DNA from: UBA6244 sp965140775
GTDB lineage: Bacteria > Bacteroidota > Bacteroidia > Bacteroidales > F082
DNA length: 64,000 nt
Reading direction: 5' to 3'
Assembly: GCA_965140775.1 (NCBI GenBank)
Contig: OZ223471.1
Location: 124,001-188,000, forward strand
Shown: one piece after another, positions 18,201-27,033 of the stretch
How positions within the stretch are numbered: position 1 is the first letter of the stretch
Layout: every line of letters starts with the position of its first letter
Translations under genes and position numbers: made by a program
The notes under the pieces: model-generated
What the model was told of the DNA's origin: nothing
Databases searched by the model: none
What the model saw: only the letters and a program-made list of their open reading frames with translations

Positions 18201-18958
18201 TCTTTGTACAGGCAACTGACGCAACCAATACCTTCACCATTCCTGCCTCGCAGCGGGTTCACGATGCCACGGGTTTCTACAAATCAGCCATTCCCAACAT
18301 GCTCACCCTAAAAGCTTCAGATGGAGAATTTTATGTGGAAACATGGATTCAAATGATGGAGGGTGCCACCGAAGATTTCGATCAGGAATTTGATGTAAAT
18401 TTCCTCGGTGGGATGTATCAGGCTCCTTATCTTTTCTCAGAGATAACCGATAACCAACACCTTTCTACCAACCGCATCGCGCCTGCAACCCAACATACCA
18501 CCGTTCAACTTGGGTTTAAATCGTTCCTCGACAGAGAGTTTACCATCTCAACCGAAAATGCGGGAAGTTTTGGTGACGAAATGGAAGTGATGCTGGAAGA
18601 TACTTACGAAAATGTTAAAATCGATTTAAAAGAAACTCCGCAATATACTTTTATGGCCTCGGCCAATGAGTTGACAAATAGATTTGTGGTTCACTTTTTC
18701 AATGTTACAGGCATCCCCGAAACCACACAACTCGATGGCGTATCCATCTATGCTCACAACAATAACATCTATATCCGAAGCGAGTTGAACACACCTGCTT
18801 TGGTTACCGTGTACAACATGCTCGGTCAGGAAGTATATCAATCATCCATGGAACTTAACGGTTTACAATCGTTTAACATGCCTGCAAATACCGGATGGTA
18901 TGTGGTTCGGGTTGTTGCAGACAAAGGTGTAAAAACCAATAAAGTATATATAAAATAA
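15230..18958 (+). CDS. Giant T9SS-sorted surface protein with lamin-tail domain
   Basis: The 1242-aa protein has a signal peptide (MIKILLKTSAVVLMMMFVGS, cleavage near GQ). A lectin/choice-of-anchor-like domain (about 26-165) is followed by a fibronectin-like module (about 168-285), a domain with DGEAVRVFDMDIYDYGTSDG (about 290-460), an Ig-like part with QQPSNVSTDAV (about 465-565), a lamin-tail domain (NLIISEVADPADHYQGRYIE, about 571-730), GNWSTTTSWSSGVLP (about 740), two GWHLL(S/G) segments (about 845 and 937) and a T9SS sorting domain (about 1169-1242, TVYNMLGQEV ... GWYVVRVV ... KVYIK). A TATTTTTG box at 15149-15156 could serve as its own promoter, although it lies only 103 nt after the endonuclease gene. 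The small sorted protein follows 34 nt downstream. It is predicted to be a surface-exposed adhesin or scaffold; no enzyme motif was seen. Confidence 0.92.
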   Translation: MIKILLKTSAVVLMMMFVGSAWGQTYLIQEGFATTTAPTGWTDNTMYYNSTANHGTITGSYGAGFNANTDWLYTSSVNTAGSLSFWIKGSSSPSQIGMKIQKSYNGSDWSDIVTYDKGRFSQTWENLTLEINDDAASIYIRFYIHDRSGNSLYLDDIQLTSYSGGFDPEPTNHATDFTATANSSSSITTTWTDAVAGSQAPSGYLILANTTGTFSDPVDGVAQADDTSLGDGTGVYNAATSLETYTWTGLDAATTYYYKMYSYNGTSTSINYKTDSDPVAVPTANAITDGMFDNDSEVDGPVLGSQPDPTIISSTADTDGEAVRVFDMDIYDYGTSDGFATKITQLTIKAGSNNDADWSNEIQGVKLSTDGGSTFVTIGSPTIDASSIVIPVESGNLDVPDGDVATVSLYIYLASSGVTDNAIFEFMVDKDDPGFLADASGSTFASTFTNNTISNQIILDVDATQFTYLQQPSNVSTDAVMSPSVQVAFTDANGNVDEDENGTGATITMTTTGTFSGSATTAVDATSGLATFNNLVFSAAGSGITITAVDTDGGEISSLESGGFNVVDLPNLIISEVADPADHYQGRYIELYNNGDSEIDFSTTTVYLCRQANGGNWFDLQLTGSIGSKETFLIATYSDFETTYYNFAPEITNANFNGSGNDGVFIYFNGDHTTGLLTDIFGVIDEDGSGKPWEYTDSKAVRNSNVTSPNATWTASEWTIAAANVADCTPGEHNGYTSWKGGTGNWSTTTSWSSGVLPTSASDVIVPGGTTLTVDATDAAVNNINIQDGGAVTIDPDKTLSVSGVFTIAEGGSFINKGTLNNGAKGDAAGIMQLSIPEYTTGANGWHLLSSPVSTFNINGSDFDPGDNDDLYGWDENTYTWMNHKVGNPSQMTPGTGYLVAYETTATKDFSGTFNNADITFQNLSVTSNTGDPDKDGWHLLGNPYQSALQWTSTDWVRTNIGVGAKILNSGGTYTDITAEGTNIIPANQGFFVQATDATNTFTIPASQRVHDATGFYKSAIPNMLTLKASDGEFYVETWIQMMEGATEDFDQEFDVNFLGGMYQAPYLFSEITDNQHLSTNRIAPATQHTTVQLGFKSFLDREFTISTENAGSFGDEMEVMLEDTYENVKIDLKETPQYTFMASANELTNRFVVHFFNVTGIPETTQLDGVSIYAHNNNIYIRSELNTPALVTVYNMLGQEVYQSSMELNGLQSFNMPANTGWYVVRVVADKGVKTNKVYIK

Positions 18959-18992
18959 GGGTATTAATTTTTACAAGAAAAAGCTCAATAAC

Positions 18993-19220
18993 ATGAAAAA
19001 GATAGCAATAAAATTGATGTTAATCGCTGCCATTTCGTTGACTGGTTTCCCACTTCTGGCCGGAGGACCTCCACCACCTCCCGGTGATCACGGTGGAACA
19101 GGCAACAGCAATGCCGGAAACGCACCCATCGGTGGCGGACTGTTTATCCTGATGGGTCTGGGTGCCGCTTATGGCGGAAAAAAGCTCTACGACCTCCGAA
19201 AAGAATCCATCGAAGAATAA
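18993..19220 (+). CDS. Small PID-CTERM-like sorted protein (copy B)
   Basis: This 75-aa protein has signal peptide MKKIAIKLMLIAAISLTGFP, then GGPPPPPGDHGG, a Gly/Asn linker, APIGGGLFILMGLGAAYGGK, KLY and an acidic end (KESIEE). The N-terminal half differs from the other copies, while APIGGG...AYGGKKLY is kept. Conservation concentrated there suggests that the C-terminal signal is what is under selection. It follows the giant gene by 34 nt and precedes a strong terminator. Confidence 0.88.
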   Translation: MKKIAIKLMLIAAISLTGFPLLAGGPPPPPGDHGGTGNSNAGNAPIGGGLFILMGLGAAYGGKKLYDLRKESIEE

Positions 19221-19243
19221 ATCCGGATTTCTTTCATCTAAAC

Positions 19244-19283
19244 AAAAACAGGAACTTGCTTAGGCGGGTTCCTGTTTTTTTTT
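19244..19283 (+). terminator. Terminator of the 13951-19220 rightward operon
   Basis: AACAGGAAC pairs with GTTCCTGTT, followed by nine T residues, 24 nt past the stop of the small gene. Confidence 0.9.
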
Positions 19284-19334
19284 GTCACCCGGAAACAAGT
19301 TAACTGTGCCCAAGGTCATCACTCACTCATCATC

Positions 19335-19443
19335 TAAACCCTCTTGAACCCTTGAACATTTCCCCCGAAAGCTTTAAGGTTGAACGTTTGAACCCTTGAA
19401 CATTTGAACCCTTGAACGTTTGAACCCTTGAACCCTTAAACCT
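19335..19443. repeat. Octamer repeat cluster (reverse orientation, TTGAACCC/TTGAACGT)
   Basis: Units of 8 bp such as TTGAACCC, TTGAACAT and TTGAACGT repeat between two convergent operons, with an internal CCCCGAAAGCTTTAAGG that is a degenerate form of the perfect palindrome at 41520-41537. It is the reverse complement of the unit seen at 13454 and 32138. Confidence 0.85.
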
Positions 19444-19502
19444 AAAACCACATCTTAGTTGCAGTCAACCACCCACAGGTTTCCCTCCACAGGTGCTGAG
19501 AC

Positions 19503-19539
19503 AAAAAAAGCAGGAGATGTTGAAACCTCCTGCTTTTTT
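19503..19539 (-). terminator. Terminator of the 25766-19588 leftward operon
   Basis: AAAAAAAGCAGGAG pairs with CTCCTGCTTTTTT; on the minus strand it ends in a T run. The stem matches the one at 7934-7968. It lies about 48 nt past the stop at 19588. Confidence 0.88.
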
Positions 19540-19581
19540 GATTTTTGATTCTGACCTGAAAAAAAGTGTCAGAAAACACAT

Positions 19582-20929
19582 GGTTGCTTACTCTTCCAGA
19601 GTTTCACCATCTTCCTGATAGAGGTGATACAGTTTTTTACCTCCATAGGCAGCGCCTAATGCCAATAAAACGCCTATGCCGGACCCTACGGGGGCTCCAC
19701 CGCCTATGGGATCATCACCACCGCCAGGCCCTCCGCCCGGGTTGCCGGGATCGCGCATCTGGCCGATGGTCATCATGGGTAAGAATAAAACTATCAAGGT
19801 TACTATCAGTGTGGAAAATATTTTCTTTTTCATCCTTATATTTTTTTATGTAAATAATCTGGTTGATCTTATTTTATAAACACTTTTCGTGATATGGTTT
19901 GACTATTGTTGGAAATATTCACCAGATAATAGCCCGGATGATCGAGATGGATGTCCGTAGTTCCCAAATATGCATCGGTTTGTGTTACGGTTTGTCCCAA
20001 CATGTTGATCACTTCAACATGTGCCTTGGTTTCCATTGGGATGATAATACGTACGTTTTTATCAAAACTAAACACCTGTATGCTTTCCAGTTGATTCTCT
20101 TCAGTCCCAACGGTAGTAAAGTATATGGTAAAACGGTCGGTAAGGGAAGCATCGTAGATAAAGCTATAGGGCTGTTCCATGAGGTCGGTTTGTATGCCCA
20201 AATGATCATCGCTCAAATACACATGGTCGAAATCGGTAACTTCATTCACGGCGATGGACATTTGATTTCCGTCAACACCGCGCACATCCATGGGAACGCT
20301 GGCTGTTCCAAGCGGAAGTACATTGATGGCCATGTTTCCATTTGCCGTGCTAAAGAGTTGAGGTTGTTGGTCGCTCCAGCTAAACATTTTACGCATATCC
20401 AACTCACTGTCGTAGCCTTCGGTGGCCATATCATCCAGCCGGATAATACTTTCATCGCTCAGGCTGCCGTCGGCAATTTGCAATCGGATGAAATGTGCAG
20501 GAGCAGTGGTGGTTGTCTTCATAAAACTGACATCATCGTGTACTTGTACAGCCGTGGTCATTTGAAGTGTTCCTGATGACTGGGTTGAATTTACCTGCAC
20601 GAAGAACCCCTGAGCCATGGAGATATACTGGGTTCCGCCATTGGTTCCGCCAGAGCCCGTGATATAGGTAGCCCAATTGGGTCCGCCGCCGCCATCCGGG
20701 TTCCACAACCAGATTCCTGCGTCAACATTGGTTTTGGTCCAACCTCCGGCATCCCAATCGATGGCTGAAGGATAGGGATTTCCCACAAAATTAAAACCAT
20801 GGTCGGCATCGGGACCTGTGTTGGCTAAACCAATCGGGCCAACGGTTCCGGTGCGCAGATCGCCCGTAAAATCAAAGGTTTGAGCTGTGGAGCCCCCAAT
20901 CCAAACCATCCAGCCTTTGGCATCGCCCA
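19582..20929 (-). repeat. 1348-bp duplicated block, copy 1 (small gene plus 3' end of giant gene)
   Basis: Nearly identical to 27034-28381 (offset 7452), with roughly 13-15 single-base differences seen by eye, about 99% identity. It spans the whole small sorted-protein gene and the last roughly 350 codons of the giant gene. Beyond 20929 identity drops sharply but homology continues to about 21080. Confidence 0.95.
19588..19833 (-). CDS. Small PID-CTERM-like sorted protein (copy C)
   Basis: The 81-aa protein has signal peptide MKKKIFSTLIVTLIVLFLPM, a linker rich in Gly, Pro and Asp (RDPGNPGGGPGGGDDPIGGG), APVGSGIGVLLALGAAYGGK, KLYHLY and an acidic tail ending ETLEE. It lies 35 nt downstream of the giant T9SS gene at 19869-25766 and is followed by a terminator. 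Its amino-acid sequence is identical to copy D at 27040-27285. It is probably inserted in or held at the envelope by its C-terminal segment, and may work with the giant protein encoded before it; both statements are inference. Confidence 0.88.
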   Translation of the reverse strand: MKKKIFSTLIVTLIVLFLPMMTIGQMRDPGNPGGGPGGGDDPIGGGAPVGSGIGVLLALGAAYGGKKLYHLYQEDGETLEE

Positions 20930-23900
20930 GATCAGTCGCCAGATCAGTAACATAAGTATAATCGTTGGTAGATTCATCGTAGGTTGTAACCCAAACGTTG
21001 GGGCTTCCACCCAGATACAAACTGTTAAAATCATCATTGTCCAGAGGCCCGGAAATTCCATGCCAATTGCTTGCTGTGGAATAGCGCTCGATAGTAGTGG
21101 TGCCATGCACGGTAAGATAATTTTGACCCAACAATGACCCTGAGCCTGTAGCATCGCTTTCGATGGTGAGGTTGTTGCATGCCCCTGCTGCGCCAAGAGT
21201 AGGATAGTTTGTAAGACCTGTTGGGATGGTGACGTTGGTGCTAGACCCCGGCACCCCATTGTCCCAATTGGTAGCCGTATTCCAATCGTTATTGGTGGTT
21301 CCTGCCCAGACGCAAGTTGCCGGGTATTCGGTAAGGCTTAAATTAATGTTGTAAGTAATCGATTGTGGTGCTGGCCAGGAAGAAATTATTAGATAATAGG
21401 TACCGGCCGAAATATCCTCAAAAAAGGTCAGCGAGGTTCCTGAGCTAACTTTTTGTATCACCGGTGTAGGTGGTGAAGAGGAATTAGGGCAATCAGCCAA
21501 TACGAAAGCCCCAATATAACTATCAGTAGTTGTGATTGTACCCGTTAAGATACCTGCGGCTACTGTGAACTCATACACCACGTCATCACCACCTAAATAA
21601 TAAGAGGATGGATTGATATCCACATCATTATAATCATCACCATAACCATTTGTATTGCCACTCACATCTGTTGCCGGCAAGGTAAGTGGCAAAGGATTGC
21701 TGCATAAAGAACCTTGTGGTGGGGTTTGGCCAATAAGTCCCACTTGATGGTCACCACCTCCCTGATCATCAGAAATATCCAAAGATGCTGTTTTAGATCC
21801 ATCGGAAGTAGGCTCAAAGGTAACGTCAACAGTAATGCTTTGTCCGTTTGTCAAATCCACAGGATAGGTGTTCAAATCTTCCAGAGAAAACTGATCGGCA
21901 TCAGCTCCACTTAAAGCTGTACCTGTAATTTGTAGAGTTCCGGCTCCGGTATTAGAAATGGTGAATGTTTGAGCTGATGAAGCTTCGCCTGTATTTACTG
22001 TTCCGAAATCTTTGGAATCAGGAGAAACAGCAAAAACCGGATTTAATGGGATTTCTTCTACGGTAACATTATCAACATATACGTTGTTATCAGCATTTGA
22101 AATAGTAGATTCTCCATAAAAACCTAGTTGAACTATACCGGTATAAGAAGATAAATCGATAATTATGTTTTCACCAGTTATAGAGATATCGTTATATACA
22201 TTTGCCGACCCGGCATTGTCCCAAAGCATCAGGGTATTTACAGAAGTCCAGGTAGCTCCGTTATCTGTTGAAATAATTACTGCAAATTTGTCATCTACTC
22301 CAGTCGTTGCCGGAGCGCCAGTTGTATTCCAATAGGTTAATGCTAAATCGAAAGTTAACCTAAAATTTGTAGAGCCATCACCCAAATTAATTGGAGGGGT
22401 GATGAGCCATTCATCCGTTGTAGTTGAATAAATCTCCAATCTTGCGGCTCCTGATGTACCTACATTGGCAAACCCATCTGCTGTCCAGCTACTACTTGAG
22501 GTGGACGAAAAGACTACAGGTGCTGCCAAAAGACCTGCGGCTTCGCCCCAGTTGGTGGGAGGATATGAGCTGAAAGTTTCGGTAAAAGGAGGTGTGAGGG
22601 TGGGGTCGAGCATGGTGGTAAACGACCTGATAACACTGGCATCTCCATCGCCGGAACCGTTATAGGCCACAACCTTCCAGTAATAGGTAGTGTTGTAGTT
22701 CAGGGCGGGAGAAACCGAATAGGGAGATGAAGCTACATCCGCATATAGGGCTGTTGGATCAGCGTTTTCATCTAGAAAAATTTTATAGCCCGTGGGAACA
22801 CCACCAGTAGCCGCAGCAGTCCAGCTAAGACTGGGAGTCGCGGTTTGATTGGTTGCTGCATCGGCGGGAGAGGATAATGTAACCGCATCAGGAGTTAATG
22901 GGGTAATCATGGGACCAATTACATGATCAACATATACAGAGCCGCCGGATCCTATGGTATAGACAGCCAGAGCCAAATAATAATCATTACCTGTCAAACT
23001 GCTTAAGTCAACTGAATACTGAGTCCATGTTCCGTCAGAGGGAAGGCTGTTTTCCGATCCTATGTCAGTCCAACTTACAGCATCAGCAGAATATTGTACC
23101 TGTATTCGTTGGCTCGTATTAGATGAACCTGTGCGGGCAAAGAAATCCAGTGTGCTAGTTCCAGTGAGGGTTACCATAGGAGTTCTGAGCAGATTTTCTG
23201 TAGTGGAAGAATACTTATATGCAGAGGCATCGCCTGCAAAATACTGAGAAGTACTTCTTGACCAATCGCCGGGGTTTGCCCAACCAGTTGGGGGGAAAGT
23301 AGTGTTCTCGAAACTTTCTGCCAAATAACCATCGGCAACCGTGGTGAATGACCAAACACTTGCTCCAACAGTGTTTCCATTGTCATTGTAAGGAACCACC
23401 TGCCAGTAATATTGTGTTCCTGCCACCAAACCTGTGGTTTGGAAAGAGGTATTTGCTCCATCATAAACCGGTGTTGTGGTTGGTGGTGGATTGGTAGTGC
23501 TAACATACACTTTATATCCCGTAGCTGGTTCTCCGGTTGCTGCTGGAATCCAGCTAAGCAATGGATTATTTAGGGTAACAAGCGCATCGGTTGGGAATGA
23601 AACGGTAGCCGGATCGGGTGCAACAGCTTGAATTATTTCGTACGAAAAATCATCAATGTACATTGTCCTATAAGTACCTCCTAATCCATGTTTAAAGGCA
23701 ATATAAGTATCTGTGCCTGTGTAGGTGCCATTGAAATCAACAGTATATTGGGTGTAAGTCCCTGTAATGGCAACGGTTTCGAACAGTGTAAAAGTGCCTT
23801 CATCAGCGGGATCCGACATGGTACCTACCAATACGTTATATCCGGTACCACCTTTTGCATAAAATTTAATTCTTCTGGCCTGAGAGGTCAGGTCACTAAA

Positions 23901-25766
23901 TTCAGGAGAAATAAGCAGTAGTGTGGCGCTGGCGTCACCTGAGTTATAAAAATACACATTATTGGGAGATGAATGAGGACTGGTGGTTGAATTCTGTACC
24001 GCTGCAAAAGAAGAAGTTGAAGATACAATACTCGACCAACAATTGGGTAAGGCAGGAGTGGTAACTGCATCAAAATTTTCGGTGTAAGGGGCTGTAAAGG
24101 CGTTACATAAAGTAGTAAAACTATCAGGTCCTGTCCAAGGGCTTACATTGGTATCATCTTCACCGCAATCGCTACGGACATACCAGTCATAGGTTGTGGC
24201 AGCAACTCCACCTGTCCATGTGTACGGGTTGCTGGTTATATCATTAAAGGTTGGGGTGGTTCCGGCATCGGGAGCAGGATCACCGGATTCTACAATAAAA
24301 AGATCCCAATGAGAACCGGAGGCATCTGTCCAACCCAAATCTGCTCCTGTGGTGGTGGCACCGGTTGAGGTTAAATCGGAGGGTTCTGTACAAGAAGGAA
24401 CTTCTTCAACAGTCACATCATCAATATATAAGCTGTACCCATCATCATCAATCATTCTGAAGGCAATAAATTGGACATCTTCATAAGCAGAAAGATCGAT
24501 GGTATATTCAGTCCAAGAGGAAGGCATGTTTGTTCCGGCAATGTAATAGGCTAGATCCGTCGTAAAACTACTTGCAGACGAGTTATTGTCTGCTATTTGT
24601 ACTTTTAAGTCGGTTCCTACGCTCGTGCTTCCTTTAAGCCAAAATTTCAATCTATAATCAGTAGTTCCAAAATCCAAAGGAGGAGTAATTAATAAATGTT
24701 CACCTCCTGCACTAGCCCAAGGGGCTGCTGCACAATATGTTCCGGTATGAGGAGATGTTGTACTTCGATTCCATACATTTGTTCCACTAACAGTGATCTG
24801 ACTCCATCCCAATGGAGAACTGGGTGTTCCAATCCAAGCATCCTCAAAATCTTCTGTATAAGGAAATACAGTAACCGTGGGGTCAGCTAGGGTTGTAAAA
24901 CTCCACGTGGAACAACCGGAAGCATCCCCATTTACATTATAAGGCACAATTTTCCAATAATATGTAGTAGAATAAGACATATCCGGTGTTGGATCATAGG
25001 TGGTTACATCACCCAAATCAGTCCCGTTGACTATATTTGTGGGGGGGTCATCGGTTCCAAAATACAGTTTGTACCCGGTTGGGGCACCACCGCCGGACCC
25101 CCAGTTCAATGTCGCTGTTTTTTGAACATCAGTAGCTCCATCAGTTGGAGAAACTACTGTGGCACAGTTGGGAGGAGAAGAAACTGTCAATCCACCCAGA
25201 ATCACATTGGCATAAGCAGAAACCAATGTTCCCGTTGGAGGCGAATCAGGATCAGGATTGGTATTATCGTTGGAATAGCGAATAGATCTACCAGCTGTTG
25301 AAGCAGTAGAATAAAAATAATTACTACTCGTGTTGTATCCAGAAGCGTTTTCATCTACCGCAATTACCAGATTATCTGTGTTATTATAAGCAAAGTCGGT
25401 AATATCAAATGTTATCCATCCATCACCTGATGGACTGACAAATGTGTTTGAATAAACCTCTGTTAAACTTGTTACCGGTATCCAATCGGTAGAACTACTA
25501 AATGCAGTCTTACTCGTGTGTCCTAAATAAATGGTCCAGTTATTCGAACTACTAAGGCTGGTGCCATGAAAGTAAAACTGAAGCGTGGTAATATCACCCG
25601 CAGCCATAATTTCGGTTTGTAAATAAAGCATCTGAGAATACGAATATCCATAATACGGGTAAACAGGAATGTAATTATTTGATGTTCCCGTTCCAACAGT
25701 TATCTGCCCCCACGAACTACCCGTCCACAGAAACAAAACAATTAAAAAAAATAAAAGTTTTTTCAT
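19869..25766 (-). CDS. Giant T9SS-sorted surface protein (1965 aa) with many fibronectin-like and anchor-J modules
   Basis: The largest gene here. A signal peptide (MKKLLFFLIVLFLWTGSSWG) is followed by an N-terminal domain (about 22-195), a run of alternating fibronectin-like modules (TGYKLYFGTDDPPTN, TGYKVYVSTTNPPPT, TGYKIFLDENADPTA) and choice-of-anchor-J-like beta-sandwich domains, a choice-of-anchor-D-like domain (about 1240-1340, SPDSKDFGTVNTGEASSAQT), a region with NDWNTATNWDNGVPG (about 1485), WHGISGPLDNDDFNSLYLGG (about 1567) and a T9SS sorting domain (about 1892-1965, VEVINMLGQTV ... GYYLVNIS ... KVFIK). It should be displayed on the cell surface. No protease or glycosidase active site was recognised. 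It forms an operon with the small gene 35 nt downstream. Its last roughly 350 residues are almost identical to those of the 27321-31754 gene. Confidence 0.93.
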   Translation of the reverse strand: MKKLLFFLIVLFLWTGSSWGQITVGTGTSNNYIPVYPYYGYSYSQMLYLQTEIMAAGDITTLQFYFHGTSLSSSNNWTIYLGHTSKTAFSSSTDWIPVTSLTEVYSNTFVSPSGDGWITFDITDFAYNNTDNLVIAVDENASGYNTSSNYFYSTASTAGRSIRYSNDNTNPDPDSPPTGTLVSAYANVILGGLTVSSPPNCATVVSPTDGATDVQKTATLNWGSGGGAPTGYKLYFGTDDPPTNIVNGTDLGDVTTYDPTPDMSYSTTYYWKIVPYNVNGDASGCSTWSFTTLADPTVTVFPYTEDFEDAWIGTPSSPLGWSQITVSGTNVWNRSTTSPHTGTYCAAAPWASAGGEHLLITPPLDFGTTDYRLKFWLKGSTSVGTDLKVQIADNNSSASSFTTDLAYYIAGTNMPSSWTEYTIDLSAYEDVQFIAFRMIDDDGYSLYIDDVTVEEVPSCTEPSDLTSTGATTTGADLGWTDASGSHWDLFIVESGDPAPDAGTTPTFNDITSNPYTWTGGVAATTYDWYVRSDCGEDDTNVSPWTGPDSFTTLCNAFTAPYTENFDAVTTPALPNCWSSIVSSTSSFAAVQNSTTSPHSSPNNVYFYNSGDASATLLLISPEFSDLTSQARRIKFYAKGGTGYNVLVGTMSDPADEGTFTLFETVAITGTYTQYTVDFNGTYTGTDTYIAFKHGLGGTYRTMYIDDFSYEIIQAVAPDPATVSFPTDALVTLNNPLLSWIPAATGEPATGYKVYVSTTNPPPTTTPVYDGANTSFQTTGLVAGTQYYWQVVPYNDNGNTVGASVWSFTTVADGYLAESFENTTFPPTGWANPGDWSRSTSQYFAGDASAYKYSSTTENLLRTPMVTLTGTSTLDFFARTGSSNTSQRIQVQYSADAVSWTDIGSENSLPSDGTWTQYSVDLSSLTGNDYYLALAVYTIGSGGSVYVDHVIGPMITPLTPDAVTLSSPADAATNQTATPSLSWTAAATGGVPTGYKIFLDENADPTALYADVASSPYSVSPALNYNTTYYWKVVAYNGSGDGDASVIRSFTTMLDPTLTPPFTETFSSYPPTNWGEAAGLLAAPVVFSSTSSSSWTADGFANVGTSGAARLEIYSTTTDEWLITPPINLGDGSTNFRLTFDLALTYWNTTGAPATTGVDDKFAVIISTDNGATWTSVNTLMLWDNAGSANVYNDISITGENIIIDLSSYTGIVQLGFYGESTISNADNNVYVDNVTVEEIPLNPVFAVSPDSKDFGTVNTGEASSAQTFTISNTGAGTLQITGTALSGADADQFSLEDLNTYPVDLTNGQSITVDVTFEPTSDGSKTASLDISDDQGGGDHQVGLIGQTPPQGSLCSNPLPLTLPATDVSGNTNGYGDDYNDVDINPSSYYLGGDDVVYEFTVAAGILTGTITTTDSYIGAFVLADCPNSSSPPTPVIQKVSSGTSLTFFEDISAGTYYLIISSWPAPQSITYNINLSLTEYPATCVWAGTTNNDWNTATNWDNGVPGSSTNVTIPTGLTNYPTLGAAGACNNLTIESDATGSGSLLGQNYLTVHGTTTIERYSTASNWHGISGPLDNDDFNSLYLGGSPNVWVTTYDESTNDYTYVTDLATDLGDAKGWMVWIGGSTAQTFDFTGDLRTGTVGPIGLANTGPDADHGFNFVGNPYPSAIDWDAGGWTKTNVDAGIWLWNPDGGGGPNWATYITGSGGTNGGTQYISMAQGFFVQVNSTQSSGTLQMTTAVQVHDDVSFMKTTTTAPAHFIRLQIADGSLSDESIIRLDDMATEGYDSELDMRKMFSWSDQQPQLFSTANGNMAINVLPLGTASVPMDVRGVDGNQMSIAVNEVTDFDHVYLSDDHLGIQTDLMEQPYSFIYDASLTDRFTIYFTTVGTEENQLESIQVFSFDKNVRIIIPMETKAHVEVINMLGQTVTQTDAYLGTTDIHLDHPGYYLVNISNNSQTISRKVFIK

Positions 25767-26096
25767 AAAATTTTTTTTACACAGTTAATGACTAATCTTA
25801 GATTTATGATAAGGCTATTTTTAAGGCGAATAATTGTCACTAATTCAAGTGTCAGGAATTAGTAAAACACCAGTGCGAAATAATAATAGTTCATAAAATT
25901 GTTTGTTAAAAAATAAAGATTCTCAAGGCTAAGTATTTATAGGGTAAAACTATGAAATAATGAGATGCCTTTTGATGAATTGGGCGTCGGGTTGACTACC
26001 GTATAGGATTAACCAACAAGTGTTGACAACAAATTGATAACTGAATGCAACCTTTTTAATTTCAATAGGTTGCATATAGTGTATAAAAAATATTGA
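25767..26096. other. Intergenic gap between giant gene and LytTR regulator
   Basis: No gene was seen. It must hold the promoter of the leftward giant gene and the 3' end of the regulator transcript. A 9-bp inverted repeat ATGCAACCT/AGGTTGCAT (26045-26075) lies 22 nt past the regulator stop. It lacks a T run, so it is at most a weak terminator or a protein-binding site. Confidence 0.4.
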
Positions 26097-26843
26097 TTAT
26101 TGAGCCATCATCTCCAATAGTTTTAAAAGGTCAGCTTTTTTACGCACCGAAACCGGTATTTGGGTGTTTTCGTTTAATAAGATTTTGCCGCCGCCGGCTC
26201 GGCTGTATTTCACCACATGCTGCATGTTTACCAAAAATGCATGGTGCACTCTAATAAAATGGTGTCCGTTCAACCGTTGTTCAAATTCTTTCAGATTTTT
26301 CGACACAAGAATGGAAGTCTTGTTCTGCAAATAAAAATGGGTATAACTGCCCTCGGAAGCGCAAAAAAGGATTTCGTTTGGCTTAATAACATGAATGTCA
26401 TCATGGGTATAAAGCACCAATGAATTGTTTTCATTATTACCATCACGAAAGTGCTTGTTGTTAGCCAGCAGCACCCTGTCTTTTTCAACTTTTAGAACAA
26501 GTTTGATCAGGCTTTTTATGAGCGTTTCAGAAGAAATGGGTTTTATCAGGTAATCAAACACATGATATTGCAAAGCTCCCATGGATGCCTGATGATCTTC
26601 ACTTAAGACGATGATGTTGAAATTTATTTCCGCGAAACAATCCAACATTTCAAACGAATTGCCATCGGGCAGTTTTGTATCAAGAAAAACAAGATCGGGA
26701 CGGTGAGATAAAATCGATTCTCTTCCACTTTCAACATCAGAAACCGTATCAACGATTTCTACTCGCTCAAAATAATTTTTTATAATGCCTGAAATCAACT
26801 TTCCGGTGTCCGGATCATGGTCAATAATTATAGTGCGAATCAT
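26097..26843 (-). CDS. LytTR-family response regulator with intact phospho-acceptor
   Basis: The 248-aa protein has a receiver domain (about 1-120; D8, phospho-acceptor D55 in PDLVFLDTKLPDG, K101 in YLIKPIS) and a LytTR DNA-binding domain (about 145-245; FYLQNKTSILVSKNLKEFEQ, RVHHAFLVNM, PVSVRKKADLLKLL). Unlike its paralogue at 2774-3517 it keeps the phosphorylatable Asp. No kinase gene is adjacent. It lies between two giant-gene operons (its stop faces the start of 25766, and its start faces the terminator at 26984). It is probably a transcription regulator of surface or envelope genes; the targets are not shown by the sequence. Confidence 0.92.
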   Translation of the reverse strand: MIRTIIIDHDPDTGKLISGIIKNYFERVEIVDTVSDVESGRESILSHRPDLVFLDTKLPDGNSFEMLDCFAEINFNIIVLSEDHQASMGALQYHVFDYLIKPISSETLIKSLIKLVLKVEKDRVLLANNKHFRDGNNENNSLVLYTHDDIHVIKPNEILFCASEGSYTHFYLQNKTSILVSKNLKEFEQRLNGHHFIRVHHAFLVNMQHVVKYSRAGGGKILLNENTQIPVSVRKKADLLKLLEMMAQ

Positions 26844-26983
26844 AGTATGGCATTTAGGCTAAAGCACAAATGTAAGAAATCAATGGTAAATACCAAAAAA
26901 AAAATACGAATATTTGTTTCATAAGCGGTAATCTGTTCGCGTTAAATGACTTACCATCTCGTTTAACAAATATGAGACATATT

Positions 26984-27023
26984 AAAAAAAAAGAGGCTAC
27001 CTCCCTGAGGCAGCCTCTTTTTT
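26984..27023 (-). terminator. Terminator of the 31754-27040 leftward operon
   Basis: AGAGGCT pairs with AGCCTCT, flanked by nine A and six T residues; on the minus strand it ends in a long T run. It lies 17 nt past the small-gene stop. The stem differs from those at 7934 and 19503, so the duplicated block ends just before it. Confidence 0.88.
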
Positions 27024-27033
27024 CAATAGAATG

